This document shows positions 8,214 to 18,334 of a stretch of DNA of 64,000 nucleotides, in pieces (position 1 is the stretch's first letter; every line of letters starts with the position of its first letter). The translations under genes were made by a program, and so were the position numbers. The stretch spans positions 186,001 to 250,000 of the forward strand of contig NZ_FLKH01000009.1 of NCBI RefSeq assembly GCF_900086715.1, given 5' to 3'. The stretch is from Gracilibacillus timonensis (lineage in GTDB: Bacteria; Bacillota; Bacilli; Bacillales; Amphibacillaceae). A model generated the notes under the pieces. The model was not told the origin of the DNA and made no database searches. It saw nothing but the letters and a program-made list of their open reading frames with translations.

Positions 8214-9003
8214 AGAATGGTGGGGTATAGAACATGTTTTCTAACTCGTTTAGCAAACTGCCAAGAACACTATCACCAATCACTAAAAGGATAATGGCGA
8301 TAGCGAGATAAGTGATAAGCAAGCCATAGATGACGTCTAAACCACTCTTTTCCGGTGCCTTTGTTTTAATTGCAAAGATCGTTGCCATGCTTGCTACGGA
8401 TGTGATGCTTATGGCAAGAATGAAGAGCATCATGCTAAACCCATAGCTGCTAAAAAAAGATAACAATAATGAAGCGAATGCGACAACAGTTGGTAAGACC
8501 ATTAATGTGCCATAGGTGGTCAATACACCAAAGAAATCGATTTGGGCTTTCATGAGCTTAGCTACACCAAATTTCACGAGAGTCAGAAGGGCAGAAAACA
8601 ATATCAGACCAAAGAAAGGTTTAATGACAACATCGAAAAACGGCGGTTCGATATAACCGTCTGATAAACTGCGAATACTCAAATAAGTAAATAGCGGTAA
8701 TAAGATAGAGAAGAGGACAAGTGTGATAATGCCATTGATCCTTTCCTGCTGTGTTACCTCTTTACTCGTTAAGTATGGGGTAGCCAGTGCTCTTCGAATA
8801 AAATTCCAGTAATGCTTACTAATAACTTTCCCTTGCTCCACATAATCGTTGGTTTGTGAGGAAGGGTTATTATTGGATTCAACAAGTTCAGCTGTGTTTG
8901 CTGCGATGGTTTCCGAAGTGTTTTCATCATTTACCATGGCACCACAATTCGTACAAAACTTCGCATTTTCTTCTAGCTGTGCATGGCATTGTGTGCATTG
9001 CAT
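8212..9003 (-). CDS. Zinc-ribbon multi-pass membrane protein
   Basis: 263 aa. The N-terminus is a zinc ribbon CTQC...CTNC (residues 3-20), then a polar linker rich in Asn/Ser/Glu, then about six transmembrane helices from residue 95 (segments such as GIITLVLFSILLPLFTYL and LLITYLAIAIILLVIG). It ends on a short acidic tail. The fold resembles Yip1/DUF1282-type proteins fused to a zinc ribbon; exact family is not certain. It is the second gene of a pair with a TcaA-like protein (68 bp apart, same strand), suggesting a shared envelope-stress role. Function unknown. Confidence 0.75.
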   Translation of the reverse strand: MQCTQCHAQLEENAKFCTNCGAMVNDENTSETIAANTAELVESNNNPSSQTNDYVEQGKVISKHYWNFIRRALATPYLTSKEVTQQERINGIITLVLFSILLPLFTYLSIRSLSDGYIEPPFFDVVIKPFFGLILFSALLTLVKFGVAKLMKAQIDFFGVLTTYGTLMVLPTVVAFASLLLSFFSSYGFSMMLFILAISITSVASMATIFAIKTKAPEKSGLDVIYGLLITYLAIAIILLVIGDSVLGSLLNELENMFYTPPF

Positions 9004-9071
9004 TATAAATCGCTCCTTTGAAAGATATTTGATATCCGCTGCAAATAGCTAGCGTTCATTTCTAAAATGGA

Positions 9072-10508
9072 TTATTGTTCTTCTGCTGTTCGTTCTTCTG
9101 TATTTGAGGCTTCGAATGCCCAAATAGAGCTGTAATCATTGATCAGCCATGCCTCATTTTCGTTATCATAGATCAATTCCACTGATAAATCGGTTATTTC
9201 ATCTTCCGTTTCTATATCGTCATCGTCTTCATCATAAGAAGCAACATCCGCATAATGAAACTGGGTATTGACATCTAAGATAAATTGCTCGTCTTGTTTG
9301 ACTAGGTAAAAGCTATCCAAATCAATGATGACTTTTTGATAAGAACCAGTCCAGCGATTACCATACTCATTCATATATTCAAACTCCTCAGCAGCTATTT
9401 CTTCATATTCTGAGGATATGTTTGTATATAATGAGACGTCGCGTTCGCGCTGTGCAGCGGCAAATTCTTCACCAAAGCTATGAATGGTATTTATAATTTC
9501 TGTACGCACCTCTTCTGAGAAAGGATTGGGTACAGCCAGGTCTAAATAGGTACTATTAATCGGCGTTACCTCTGACTTTGCTTCTCCCCAAGGGAAAGAA
9601 AGGGTGCTATATGCCTCAACAGAACCATCAATTGAAACAGGTCCAAAATCTTCATCTTCGGACATGCTGATTTCATGATCATTCACAAAAAAAGCAGTAG
9701 AATCGGCAATATCTGCATATTCCGAATAAAGTGAGACGTATTCCCCGTATAATGATAAGTCCAGTAATTGATTCTGATCATAAGATGCTTCCCAAAGTGA
9801 TAATTCTGCCTGATTCTCTAAAATGGTGTAGTCGTTTTGATAGGTTGCCGTTACGTGATATGTACCAGGCATCAGTGGCCCAAATTCCTTTGAGTAAGTA
9901 TCAGAATCACTAATAGCAAGCTCTTCTCCATCTAATAAAATCTGTACATCACTCATATTGGTTCCCACTTCAAAAAAGAAGGGTGTCACTTCAATTTGAT
10001 AATTATCATAAATTAGTGCTGTTTTCCCTTTCTTTTCAAGAGAGAAAACGGAATTTGTCATAGGAGATGCTGCCCCCTCATCATAGGCTTCTCCTTGTTG
10101 TTTTAGGGCATCGACAAAATAGTTTTGTTGTGAAGGGTTGTCTTCTATTCGATCGATCAGTCTCTGGGTGTTATCTTCGTTTATTTCCATACGGTCATCA
10201 CTTGTTGATAACAGGTCCGACATGGCATTGCTATCTTTTTCAATTAGGGCCTCTTCAAATTGTCCGATCAAACGATCTTTATCCGTTATAAACGCTCCAA
10301 CTTGATAAGCACTAAATAACAAAATAATCACCCCTGCAATACTTATGGAGACGATCTTTTGTTTTTTGGATAATTGCTTACGTTTTGTTCCGATAAATGT
10401 TGTCTTCTTTGGTGGGGGCTGCTGGACCGTATTAGGTGTGCCGCATTCTGGACAAAAATGGGCATTCTCCTTTAAAGCATGTCCACATTCCTTACAAAAG
10501 TTGTTCAA
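9072..10508 (-). CDS. TcaA/YvbJ-like zinc-ribbon transmembrane protein
   Basis: 478 aa: N-terminal zinc ribbon CKECGHALKENAHFCPECG (residues 5-23), a basic linker, one transmembrane helix (about residues 50-70, VSISIAGVIILLFSAYQVG), then a long acidic extracytoplasmic region with repeated Ig-like TcaA domains (for example the MPGTYHVTATY and NSTYLDLAVPN segments) and an NTF2-like C-terminal domain. TcaA affects glycopeptide susceptibility in staphylococci; YvbJ is the B. subtilis relative. It is probably co-transcribed with the zinc-ribbon gene that follows. The very acidic exterior suits a halotolerant host. Confidence 0.85.
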   Translation of the reverse strand: MNNFCKECGHALKENAHFCPECGTPNTVQQPPPKKTTFIGTKRKQLSKKQKIVSISIAGVIILLFSAYQVGAFITDKDRLIGQFEEALIEKDSNAMSDLLSTSDDRMEINEDNTQRLIDRIEDNPSQQNYFVDALKQQGEAYDEGAASPMTNSVFSLEKKGKTALIYDNYQIEVTPFFFEVGTNMSDVQILLDGEELAISDSDTYSKEFGPLMPGTYHVTATYQNDYTILENQAELSLWEASYDQNQLLDLSLYGEYVSLYSEYADIADSTAFFVNDHEISMSEDEDFGPVSIDGSVEAYSTLSFPWGEAKSEVTPINSTYLDLAVPNPFSEEVRTEIINTIHSFGEEFAAAQRERDVSLYTNISSEYEEIAAEEFEYMNEYGNRWTGSYQKVIIDLDSFYLVKQDEQFILDVNTQFHYADVASYDEDDDDIETEDEITDLSVELIYDNENEAWLINDYSSIWAFEASNTEERTAEEQ

Positions 10509-10615
10509 TCATTACTCATCCTTTCATTGTTCGTTTGTATAACCAGTAGAAAAAAAGACACAAATCTTATATCGACAGATGCGTGAAAAAGTAAAGTCCT
10601 TTCTTTACAGAGAAG

Positions 10616-10638
10616 AAGCTTGAAAAAAAATCAAGCTT
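10616..10638. repeat. 8-bp inverted repeat upstream of fabH
   Basis: AAGCTTGA and TCAAGCTT are separated by seven A residues, just before the fabH -35. There is no T-run, so it is not a clear terminator; it may insulate the fabH promoter. Confidence 0.5.
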
Positions 10639-10667
10639 GCTTTAAAATTAGTACCACGTCTTAATAA
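10637..10667 (+). promoter_or_regulatory. fabHF promoter with FapR operator
   Basis: The 19-bp sequence ATTAGTACCACGTCTTAAT (10647-10665) matches the known FapR operator pattern (TTAGTACC...GTACTAA-like) found before fabHA-fabF in bacilli. It overlaps the -10 region of a promoter with -35 TTGCTT (10637-10642). FapR repression is relieved by malonyl-CoA, so fabH-fabF should belong to the FapR regulon here. The fapR gene is not in the window. Confidence 0.8.
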
Positions 10668-10700
10668 TTGATAATAAATCCTTTGAGAGGAAGGGTGCTA

Positions 10701-11636
10701 GTGAAAGCAGGTATTCTTGGAGTAGGACACTATGTTCCTGAGAAAGTGTTAACGAATAAAGATATGGAACAAATCGTAGAAACGAGCGATGAATGGATAA
10801 GAACACGAACTGGTATCGAAGAGCGCAGAATTGCCGGAGATAATGAAAATACATCGGATTTATCTTTTTTTGCCGCAGAACAAGCCTTACAGGATGCTAA
10901 TATAACAGGAGAAGATTTGGATTTGATTTTGGTAGCTACGGTTACTCCGGATCAGCCATTTCCAACGGTTTCTTGTAAGTTACAGGAGCGTTTAGGCGCA
11001 ACAAAGGCAGCAGCTATGGATGTGAGTGCGGCTTGTGCCGGATTTATGTATGCCATGATTACGGCGAAACAATTTATTGAAACAGGAGATTATAAACATA
11101 TCTTAATTATCGGTGCAGAAAAACTGTCGAAAATTACGGACTGGACGGATCGCAACACGTGTGTCCTATTTGGAGATGGTGCCGGTGCAGCAGTACTTGG
11201 TCCTGTAAGTGAAGATAAAGGGATCTTGTCCTTCGAGCTAGGCGCTGATGGTAGTGGTGGTAAGCATTTGTCACAAGACGATCGATATATATTTATGAAT
11301 GGACGTGAGGTGTTTAAGTTTGCGGTAAGACAAATGCCTGAATCGTCTGTTCATGTGGTGGAGAAAGCTGGTTATGCTAAAGAAGATGTTGACTATCTTG
11401 TCCCACACCAAGCCAATATTCGAATTATGGAAGCAGCCAGACAACGATTAGGCATTGCGGAAGACAAAATGGCAGTGAACGTGAACAAGTATGGTAATAC
11501 TTCTGCTGCTTCCATACCAATTGCTTTGTCTGAATCTGTGAAAAACGGTAAAATAAAAGATAACGATTTAGTGGTTCTTGTCGGTTTCGGTGGAGGATTG
11601 ACTTGGGGCGCTGTCGCAATAAAATGGGGTAAATAG
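10701..11636 (+). CDS. fabH: Beta-ketoacyl-ACP synthase III FabH
   Basis: Condenses a short acyl-CoA primer with malonyl-ACP to start fatty acid synthesis. 311 aa. Catalytic Cys lies in [10 protein letters not shown] (about residue 113), His in VPHQANIRI (about 238) and Asn in [11 protein letters not shown] (about 268). GTG at 10701 is the start: it gives the family N-terminus [14 protein letters not shown] and has AGAGGAAGGG upstream; the in-frame ATG at 10668 would add 11 residues inside the promoter. fabF follows after 18 bp in one operon. In bacilli FabH sets the branched-chain primer choice. Confidence 0.97.
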   Translation: MKAGILGVGHYVPEKVLTNKDMEQIVETSDEWIRTRTGIEERRIAGDNENTSDLSFFAAEQALQDANITGEDLDLILVATVTPDQPFPTVSCKLQERLGATKAAAMDVSAACAGFMYAMITAKQFIETGDYKHILIIGAEKLSKITDWTDRNTCVLFGDGAGAAVLGPVSEDKGILSFELGADGSGGKHLSQDDRYIFMNGREVFKFAVRQMPESSVHVVEKAGYAKEDVDYLVPHQANIRIMEAARQRLGIAEDKMAVNVNKYGNTSAASIPIALSESVKNGKIKDNDLVVLVGFGGGLTWGAVAIKWGK

Positions 11637-11654
11637 ATCGAAGGAGGAAATGAA

Positions 11655-12893
11655 ATGAGCAAAAGACGAGTGGTAGTCACGGGAATGGGTGCTATTACAC
11701 CTTTGGGAAATACTGTCTCACAATTCTGGGATCATTTGAAATCAGGTACTTCTGGGATTGACTATGTAACAAAAGTAGATAAAGATGATTTTCCAGCAAA
11801 AGTAGCCGGTGAAGTCAAAGACTTTGTTGCAACAGACTTTATGGATAAGAAAGAATCAAAACGCATGGATTTGTTTACGCAATATGCAGTAGCAGCCTCG
11901 CGTATGGCTGTGGAAGATGCTGGCTTAGATATTACCGATGAAATCGCCAATCGTGTCGGTGTTTGGATTGGTTCTGGTATTGGCGGGATGGCGACTTATG
12001 ATGAACAATTTAGACGATTTGTGGATAAAGGATATCGCAAGGTGAGTCCATTCTTTGTTCCAATGCTTATTCCGGATATGGCTGCCGGGCAAGTTTCAAT
12101 CCAGCTTGGTGCCAAGGGTATTAACAGCTGTACGGTTACCGCTTGTTCTTCAGGGGCAAATTCGATCGGGGATGCCTTTAAAGTTATTGCCCGCGGAGAT
12201 GCCGATTATATGATTGCCGGTGGGGCAGAAGCACCACTAACACCAATGGCATTCGCCGGTTTTTCGACGGCAAAGGCATTATCATTTAATGATGATCCGA
12301 AAACGGCAAGTCGTCCATTTGATAAAGATCGTGATGGTTTTATTATGGGGGAAGGGGCAGGGATCCTTATTCTAGAATCACTAGAGTCTGCCCAAGCGCG
12401 TGGCGCCACTATTCATGCGGAAATCATCGGTTATGGTGCCACAGGAGACGCTTATCATATCACTTCTCCTGCACCAAATGGCGAAGGTGCTGCCCGTTCG
12501 ATGCAACAAGCATTAGAAGATGCAGAAATAACCGCAGAACAAGTGGGCTATATCAATGCACATGGGACGAGTACGCAGTATAATGATGCGTTTGAAACAG
12601 AAGCAATCAAAACGGTATTCCATGATCATGCTTACAACGTGGATATATCTTCCACCAAATCCATGACTGGTCATTTATTAGGAGCGGCTGGTGCCATTGA
12701 ATCAATCGCTTGTGTAAGAGCAATTCAAGAAGGGGTTTTACCACCAACAACGAACTATGAAACACCTGATGAAGCATGTGACTTACATTATATTCCGAAT
12801 GAGTCCTTACAAAAAGATATTGAGTTTGCGATTTCCAATTCCTTTGGTTTCGGAGGTCATAACGTAACACTCGTATTTAAAAAGTTTCAGTAA
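11655..12893 (+). CDS. fabF: Beta-ketoacyl-ACP synthase II FabF
   Basis: Elongating condensing enzyme of type II fatty acid synthesis. 412 aa, the usual length. The Cys-His-His triad is visible as TACSSGANS (about residue 164), [11 protein letters not shown] (about 303) and [14 protein letters not shown] (about 340); FGFGGHN closes the protein. GGAGG lies 7 nt before ATG. It is second in the FapR-type operon behind fabH and is followed by a strong terminator. Confidence 0.98.
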   Translation: MSKRRVVVTGMGAITPLGNTVSQFWDHLKSGTSGIDYVTKVDKDDFPAKVAGEVKDFVATDFMDKKESKRMDLFTQYAVAASRMAVEDAGLDITDEIANRVGVWIGSGIGGMATYDEQFRRFVDKGYRKVSPFFVPMLIPDMAAGQVSIQLGAKGINSCTVTACSSGANSIGDAFKVIARGDADYMIAGGAEAPLTPMAFAGFSTAKALSFNDDPKTASRPFDKDRDGFIMGEGAGILILESLESAQARGATIHAEIIGYGATGDAYHITSPAPNGEGAARSMQQALEDAEITAEQVGYINAHGTSTQYNDAFETEAIKTVFHDHAYNVDISSTKSMTGHLLGAAGAIESIACVRAIQEGVLPPTTNYETPDEACDLHYIPNESLQKDIEFAISNSFGFGGHNVTLVFKKFQ

Positions 12894-12934
12894 ATCTGGA
12901 GCTGATAAGACAAAGGAAATAGAATAAGCTATAT

Positions 12935-12976
12935 AAAAATCGAGAGAAGGGCCAAGTGCTTCTTCTCTCGATTTTT
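12935..12976 (+). terminator. Terminator of the fabH-fabF operon
   Basis: A 15-bp stem AAAAATCGAGAGAAG / CTTCTCTCGATTTTT starting 41 nt after the fabF stop, with T-run. Confidence 0.92.
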
Positions 12977-13163
12977 ATATGCTTTTGGTCTTTTACATAT
13001 GTGAACATAAACTCATTGCTTATCAACCATCTTATTGACAGTCGAATTGGTGATAATACGACTTGCACTCATTTGCTGAATTCGGAAAGCTTCAGGTGAT
13101 CGTTTTGCATAGTTTCCTATGCTTGTACATATACATCATACAAAGCGTTGGAGGGCAAAAAAT

Positions 13164-13376
13164 ATGGTGTATATTGTCTGTTTTTTAGTTGGATTTGGAC
13201 TGGCTATCTCTGGAGGAGTATCCGCTATTTTATATTTAAACTTTATACCAGCTGGACTAAGTTTTCTTGATTATGTGGCCATTATTCAGACAAGAATAGA
13301 ATGTTATTTCTTCTTCATTGGTCTCCTCTTTATGGGGATTAGTGTACAAAAAATAACAAATATATCTGTTAAATAA
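13164..13376 (+). CDS. Small two-helix membrane protein of unknown function
   Basis: A 70-aa protein with two transmembrane helices (MVYIVCFLVGFGLAISGGV and a second around CYFFFIGLLFMGISV) separated by a short loop containing IQTRIE. ATG at 13164 has TTGGAGG 10 nt upstream; the frame open further upstream has no ribosome site. It stands between fabF and yjbA, where B. subtilis has yjaZ and the app operon. I do not recognise a named family. Confidence 0.7.
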   Translation: MVYIVCFLVGFGLAISGGVSAILYLNFIPAGLSFLDYVAIIQTRIECYFFFIGLLFMGISVQKITNISVK

Positions 13377-13463
13377 TAACAGGCTAAGAATAATTTATCC
13401 GATATTGGCCATACTGTTCATTAAAGATCATTAAAGAGATTAGTCAAAGTGAGGGATAAAAGA

Positions 13464-14225
13464 ATGCTATATCTACACGACGTTTGGGTGAATTGGTTTG
13501 AAGGAGAAGAGAACGGTTATAATGTGTGTGATTTTCATGAGTGGCGAAAATCAGATGGCATTGAAATTCTGGATCAGGCCCCTATTTTATTGATAGACGA
13601 TCAGACGTATGATTATATCGAGAATGACTTGCAGGATATTCCAGAAGCAATTTTAGATCAAATATACCAACAAGCTTACGTGCGAAAAAATCAGAAAAGG
13701 CAGCCGCTTGATTATGCCTGTATCATTACCAATGGTTTTTCTATTATGGCGTTTGATACGATGGGATATCATATTCCAATTAGAAAAAGCAGGCTTATCC
13801 CTCGTCAAGAACGACTCGTGTTAGAATTACTTCAAGGAAGAACAGCCGAGACCTATCCATTACCAAGTCATACAAAAAAAGAATACCACATGTTATCGTT
13901 ATCACCACAATATATGAACGGCTTAACTCGTAAGGAACGGCAGCTAAAACAATTGCTTATGATTGCTCTGGATCAATTAGAGGTTAACCAAAAGATTGAG
14001 GAAATAAGGTACTGGATGACGGAATGGCAGCCAGAGAAATATCATCAAATAAAAAACATGACATTTGAACAGGCATGGTACACCCTTTATCAAGAATTGA
14101 TTCAGGGATGGAGTAAAAAACATGAAGAATTTTGCCGTTTGATTAGTAAAGGACAAGCATTTTATGAGGATATCTGGGAAAGGGAGCAGGCAAGCTACAC
14201 AACCAAATCACTACGATCATTCTAA
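13464..14225 (+). CDS. yjbA: YjbA family protein (UPF0736/DUF3603)
   Basis: 253 aa, cytosolic. The opening [22 protein letters not shown]-type segment (residues 1-22) is the hallmark of YjbA proteins, which occur widely in Bacillaceae next to trpS. No catalytic motif is evident. ATG 13464 is selected over an upstream GTG (13449) because GTGAGG sits 9 nt before it and it gives the family N-terminus. Function unknown; one report-level suggestion in other species is a stress or sporulation role, which I cannot support from sequence. Confidence 0.92.
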   Translation: MLYLHDVWVNWFEGEENGYNVCDFHEWRKSDGIEILDQAPILLIDDQTYDYIENDLQDIPEAILDQIYQQAYVRKNQKRQPLDYACIITNGFSIMAFDTMGYHIPIRKSRLIPRQERLVLELLQGRTAETYPLPSHTKKEYHMLSLSPQYMNGLTRKERQLKQLLMIALDQLEVNQKIEEIRYWMTEWQPEKYHQIKNMTFEQAWYTLYQELIQGWSKKHEEFCRLISKGQAFYEDIWEREQASYTTKSLRSF

Positions 14226-14231
14226 ATTTTT

Positions 14232-14288
14232 TGAAAAAGGGAAAGTACTAGGTAATGGTATAGTCCATCACTTTCGCCCCTTTTTCTC
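14232..14288 (+). terminator. Probable terminator of yjbA
   Basis: GAAAAAGGGAAAGT pairs with ACTTTC-GCC-CCTTTTTC across a 27-nt loop, ending in a T-run; the long loop lowers confidence. Confidence 0.55.
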
Positions 14289-14297
14289 ATTGTACAT

Positions 14298-14335
14298 AAA
14301 AACGACCCGGTCTATATTTGACGGGTCGTTTTTCC
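14298..14335. terminator. Terminator between yjbA and trpS
   Basis: AAACGACCCG...CGGGTCGTTTTT hairpin between converging genes; works in both directions. Confidence 0.85.
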
Positions 14336-14372
14336 TTAGGATTTCAATGCTTGGATTTTGGAACACAGCCTG

Positions 14373-15386
<1,014 letters not shown>

Positions 15387-15467
15387 TCATTTTTTTACTA
15401 TTACGAAAAGAATAAGGGAAAAGCTTCAGTTGGCATAAAATCATTCTTCTATCCATTTTTTTCATAC

Positions 15468-15698
15468 AAAAAAAGCCCATCCATTCCCTGTGCTAAGGGA
15501 CGAATGAACCGCGGTGCCACCCTTGTTATCATCATTAATGATCACTTGAATGCTACTGTATTGCCTAGCAAGCATGGAAAATTGCATGAAAAGCCCAATT
15601 CCTTCTTTTACTTAGTACCTATTCTCAGCAATCATAGGCTCTCTTCAACTAGAGGCAAAGAAGTACTATTTTTTCTTTTCCGAATATGTGAGTTATTT
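15468..15698 (-). promoter_or_regulatory. T-box riboswitch leader of trpS
   Basis: On the minus strand the T-box core AAGGGTGGCACCGCGG (15509-15524) pairs with uncharged tRNA-NCCA. It is followed by a terminator (ATTCgTCCCT...AGGGAATGGAT, then GCTTTTTTT, 15468-15508). The stem I apical motif GCTGAGAATAGG and GAAGAGAGCC lie upstream. A TGG triplet in GAATTGGGC (15595-15597, minus) is the likely specifier, matching Trp. Low charged tRNA-Trp should allow read-through into trpS. Confidence 0.93.
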
Positions 15699-15704
15699 GA
15701 TTGT

Positions 15705-15733
15705 ATTATATAGAATGCGATGTTTTTTTGCAA
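15705..15733 (-). promoter_or_regulatory. SigA-type promoter of the trpS T-box transcript
   Basis: Minus strand: -35 TTGCAA (15733-15728), 17-nt spacer, -10 TATAAT (15710-15705). Confidence 0.75.
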
Positions 15734-15943
15734 GTGTTTTCCCTTTCAGATCAGCTTTCTTATTGTTACTTTCCATTTAAAATGATTATTCAATTATCTA
15801 AAAAAGATAGTATGGAATATAATGAACAGTGCAATGATCGGCATAATAAAGACAAAAACGAGGCAATCCTGTACTAGACAAACCTTTTTGGGTCAAGTAG
15901 ACTACAATTATGTGAAGAAAAAAGGAATAGGAGGTGGGAAGAG

Positions 15944-17101
15944 ATGTCCGTGATTAATCCAGATCGGAGCTATTGGTTGAAAACCATGTTGAAAATTGCT
16001 GATCCAGTTCTTCACGCATTGGAAAAAAGACAATTAAAACAAGTGATGCCAGTAGAGACGGTCGGAAGCAAGGATCGAACAACTTATACTTATTTGGAAG
16101 CGCTGGCAAGATTGTTAAACGGCATGGCTCCATGGCTGGAAAGAAAGCATGAGAAAAAAGAAGAGGAACAACTTCGTCAGCGTTACGCTCAACTTGCGAG
16201 AGAAGCCATCAAGGCAGGGACAGATCCTAATTCTCCGGATTATATGCATTTTGCTAATGGAGGGCAGCCGTTAGTTGATACTGCTTTTTTAGCGCATGCC
16301 ATGTTAAGAGCTCCTCATGAACTATGGGAAAAGCAGGATAAACAAACGAAATACAATGTAATCCAGGCCTTGCAGCAAACAAGAGCACAAAAGCCTGCGT
16401 TTAACAATTGGTTGTTATTTTCAGCTATGATTGAGGTGTTTTTTTATAAAACAGGAGAGTCGGATTGGGATTTGGTACGTATCGACTATGCTTTGAAGCA
16501 GTTAGAGCAATGGTATATCGGTGATGGGCTCTATCGTGATGGTTCTTTATTCCATTTTGATTATTATAATAGTTTTGTCATTCATCCCATGCTTGTAGAC
16601 ATACTGGCAGCAGTGGGACATGAATACCCTGATTGGCAAGAGCGTTATGAAGACGTATTAAAGAGAGGCAGAAGGTATGCTGAAATATTGGAACGACAAA
16701 TCTCACCAGAAGGAACCTATCCGCCGGTTGGGCGTTCTTTGGCCTATCGTTTCGGAGCATTTCAAGCGCTTTCGCAATCGGCATTGAGAAAAGATTTACC
16801 TCTTAATTTGACACCAGCGCAAGTTCGGTCAGGGCTGACTGCTGTTATAAAAAGAACATTAGCCATCCCTGGTATGTTTCAAGAAGAAAGTTGGCTGCAA
16901 ATAGGTTTGTCTGGCCATCAGCCAAATATTGGTGAAGGTTACATAACGACAGGAAGTCTCTACTTATGTACAGCGATCTTTTTGCCATTAGGATTGTCAA
17001 CCGAGGAGGCTTTTTGGCAAGATCCTCCAGAAGAATGGACGGCAAAGAGGGCTTGGGCAGGGAAAGATTTTCCGATTGACGCAGCCTTGCATGACCATTA
17101 A
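15944..17101 (+). CDS. DUF2264 family protein
   Basis: 385 aa, no signal peptide. DUF2264 proteins have an alpha/alpha-barrel fold related to glycoside-processing enzymes and usually sit in sugar-utilisation clusters. Visible family segments are NWLLFSAMIE, DGLYRDGSLFHFDYYNSFVIHPM and PEGTYPPVGRSLAYRFG, rich in aromatic and acidic residues as in a sugar site. GGAGGTGGG lies before ATG. It heads a three-gene set with an oxidoreductase and a sugar isomerase that is absent from this position in B. subtilis. A hydrolase of unsaturated or substituted uronates is possible but not shown. Confidence 0.87.
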   Translation: MSVINPDRSYWLKTMLKIADPVLHALEKRQLKQVMPVETVGSKDRTTYTYLEALARLLNGMAPWLERKHEKKEEEQLRQRYAQLAREAIKAGTDPNSPDYMHFANGGQPLVDTAFLAHAMLRAPHELWEKQDKQTKYNVIQALQQTRAQKPAFNNWLLFSAMIEVFFYKTGESDWDLVRIDYALKQLEQWYIGDGLYRDGSLFHFDYYNSFVIHPMLVDILAAVGHEYPDWQERYEDVLKRGRRYAEILERQISPEGTYPPVGRSLAYRFGAFQALSQSALRKDLPLNLTPAQVRSGLTAVIKRTLAIPGMFQEESWLQIGLSGHQPNIGEGYITTGSLYLCTAIFLPLGLSTEEAFWQDPPEEWTAKRAWAGKDFPIDAALHDH

Positions 17102-17152
17102 ATATGGGTTTTAAATTAAATTAGCAAAAAACAGAGAGGACGTGTTGGATAA

Positions 17153-18313
17153 ATGAAGGAAGTAAGATTAGGTATTATCGGGGTTGGGAATATGGGTACC
17201 TCCCATTCTAAATATGTCTCACAAGGAGATATTAAAGGGGCAAGGTTAACCGCTGTATTGGATCATGATGCACAAGCTATTACCGCTTTTGAACGGGAAT
17301 TTGGCAAAGGTGTTCAAACATTTGTGGACGAAGATGCTTTTTTTGCTTCTGGTTTAGTAGATGCCGTATTAGTTGCGACACCGCACTATGATCATGCCTA
17401 TTTGGCGATAAAGGCCTTTGAACATGGCCTGCATGTGTTATGTGAAAAGCCTGCCGGAGTTTATACGAAACAAGTGCGTGAAATGAATGAGGAGGCGGAA
17501 AAAAGTGGTAAGATCTTCTCCATGATGTACAATCAGCGTACTAATCCACTTTATCAAAAATTACGGGAATTAATTCAAGATGGTGAATTGGGAGAAATAC
17601 GGCGCATCAATTGGTTAATTACTAATTGGTATCGTTCTCAAAGTTACTATGATTCAGGTGGTTGGCGTGCGACTTGGAAAGGTGAGGGTGGTGGCGTGCT
17701 GATCAATCAATGCCCTCACCAGTTAGATTTATGGCAATGGATGACAGGTATGATGCCGACAAGAATGCGTGCCTTTTGCCGCTTTGGACAATATCGTGAT
17801 ATAGAAGTAGAGGATGATGTGACAGCTTATGCCGAATATGAAAATGGGGCAACGGCTGTATTTATCACAACAACTGGGGAAGCTCCTGGTACCAATCGTT
17901 TGGAGATAACAGGTGATCGTGGAAAAGTAGTTGTAGAAAATGGCAAGTTAGATTTTTGGCAGCTGCGTGTACCAGAGCCTGCATTTAATCGTGAATATAC
18001 AGGTGGATTTGGTGAGCCAGAGGCATGGAAGGTCGAAGTTCACATCACTGGTACGGAAACTGGTCATCCAGGTATTACACAAAATTTTATCAATGCTATC
18101 TTGCATGATACGTCCCTATTGGCACCAGGTGAAGAAGGTATTAAGGGATTAACGCTATCCAATGCTATGCAATTGTCCACTTGGATGGATGATTGGGTCG
18201 ATTTTCCGGTCGATGAGGAATTATATTATCAACAATTACAAGAAAGAATCCAACATTCTCAAGTGGAGAAGAAGGTTGCTAATGTTTCTTTGGACGTGGA
18301 TGGAACTTATTAA
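17153..18313 (+). CDS. Gfo/Idh/MocA family oxidoreductase
   Basis: 386-aa NAD(P)-dependent sugar or inositol dehydrogenase. The N-terminal Rossmann domain begins VRLGIIGVGNMGTSH; the conserved EKPAG (CEKPAGVYTK, about residue 98) holds the substrate Lys. The C-terminal GFO_IDH_MocA_C domain contains NQCPHQLDLWQWM with the usual catalytic His-acid pattern. It follows DUF2264 by 51 bp and precedes the isomerase by 21 bp, so all three are likely one operon. Substrate is unknown; a keto-sugar or uronate derivative is plausible. Confidence 0.93.
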   Translation: MKEVRLGIIGVGNMGTSHSKYVSQGDIKGARLTAVLDHDAQAITAFEREFGKGVQTFVDEDAFFASGLVDAVLVATPHYDHAYLAIKAFEHGLHVLCEKPAGVYTKQVREMNEEAEKSGKIFSMMYNQRTNPLYQKLRELIQDGELGEIRRINWLITNWYRSQSYYDSGGWRATWKGEGGGVLINQCPHQLDLWQWMTGMMPTRMRAFCRFGQYRDIEVEDDVTAYAEYENGATAVFITTTGEAPGTNRLEITGDRGKVVVENGKLDFWQLRVPEPAFNREYTGGFGEPEAWKVEVHITGTETGHPGITQNFINAILHDTSLLAPGEEGIKGLTLSNAMQLSTWMDDWVDFPVDEELYYQQLQERIQHSQVEKKVANVSLDVDGTY

Positions 18314-18334
18314 ATGGACGAAAGGAAGGGTAAC

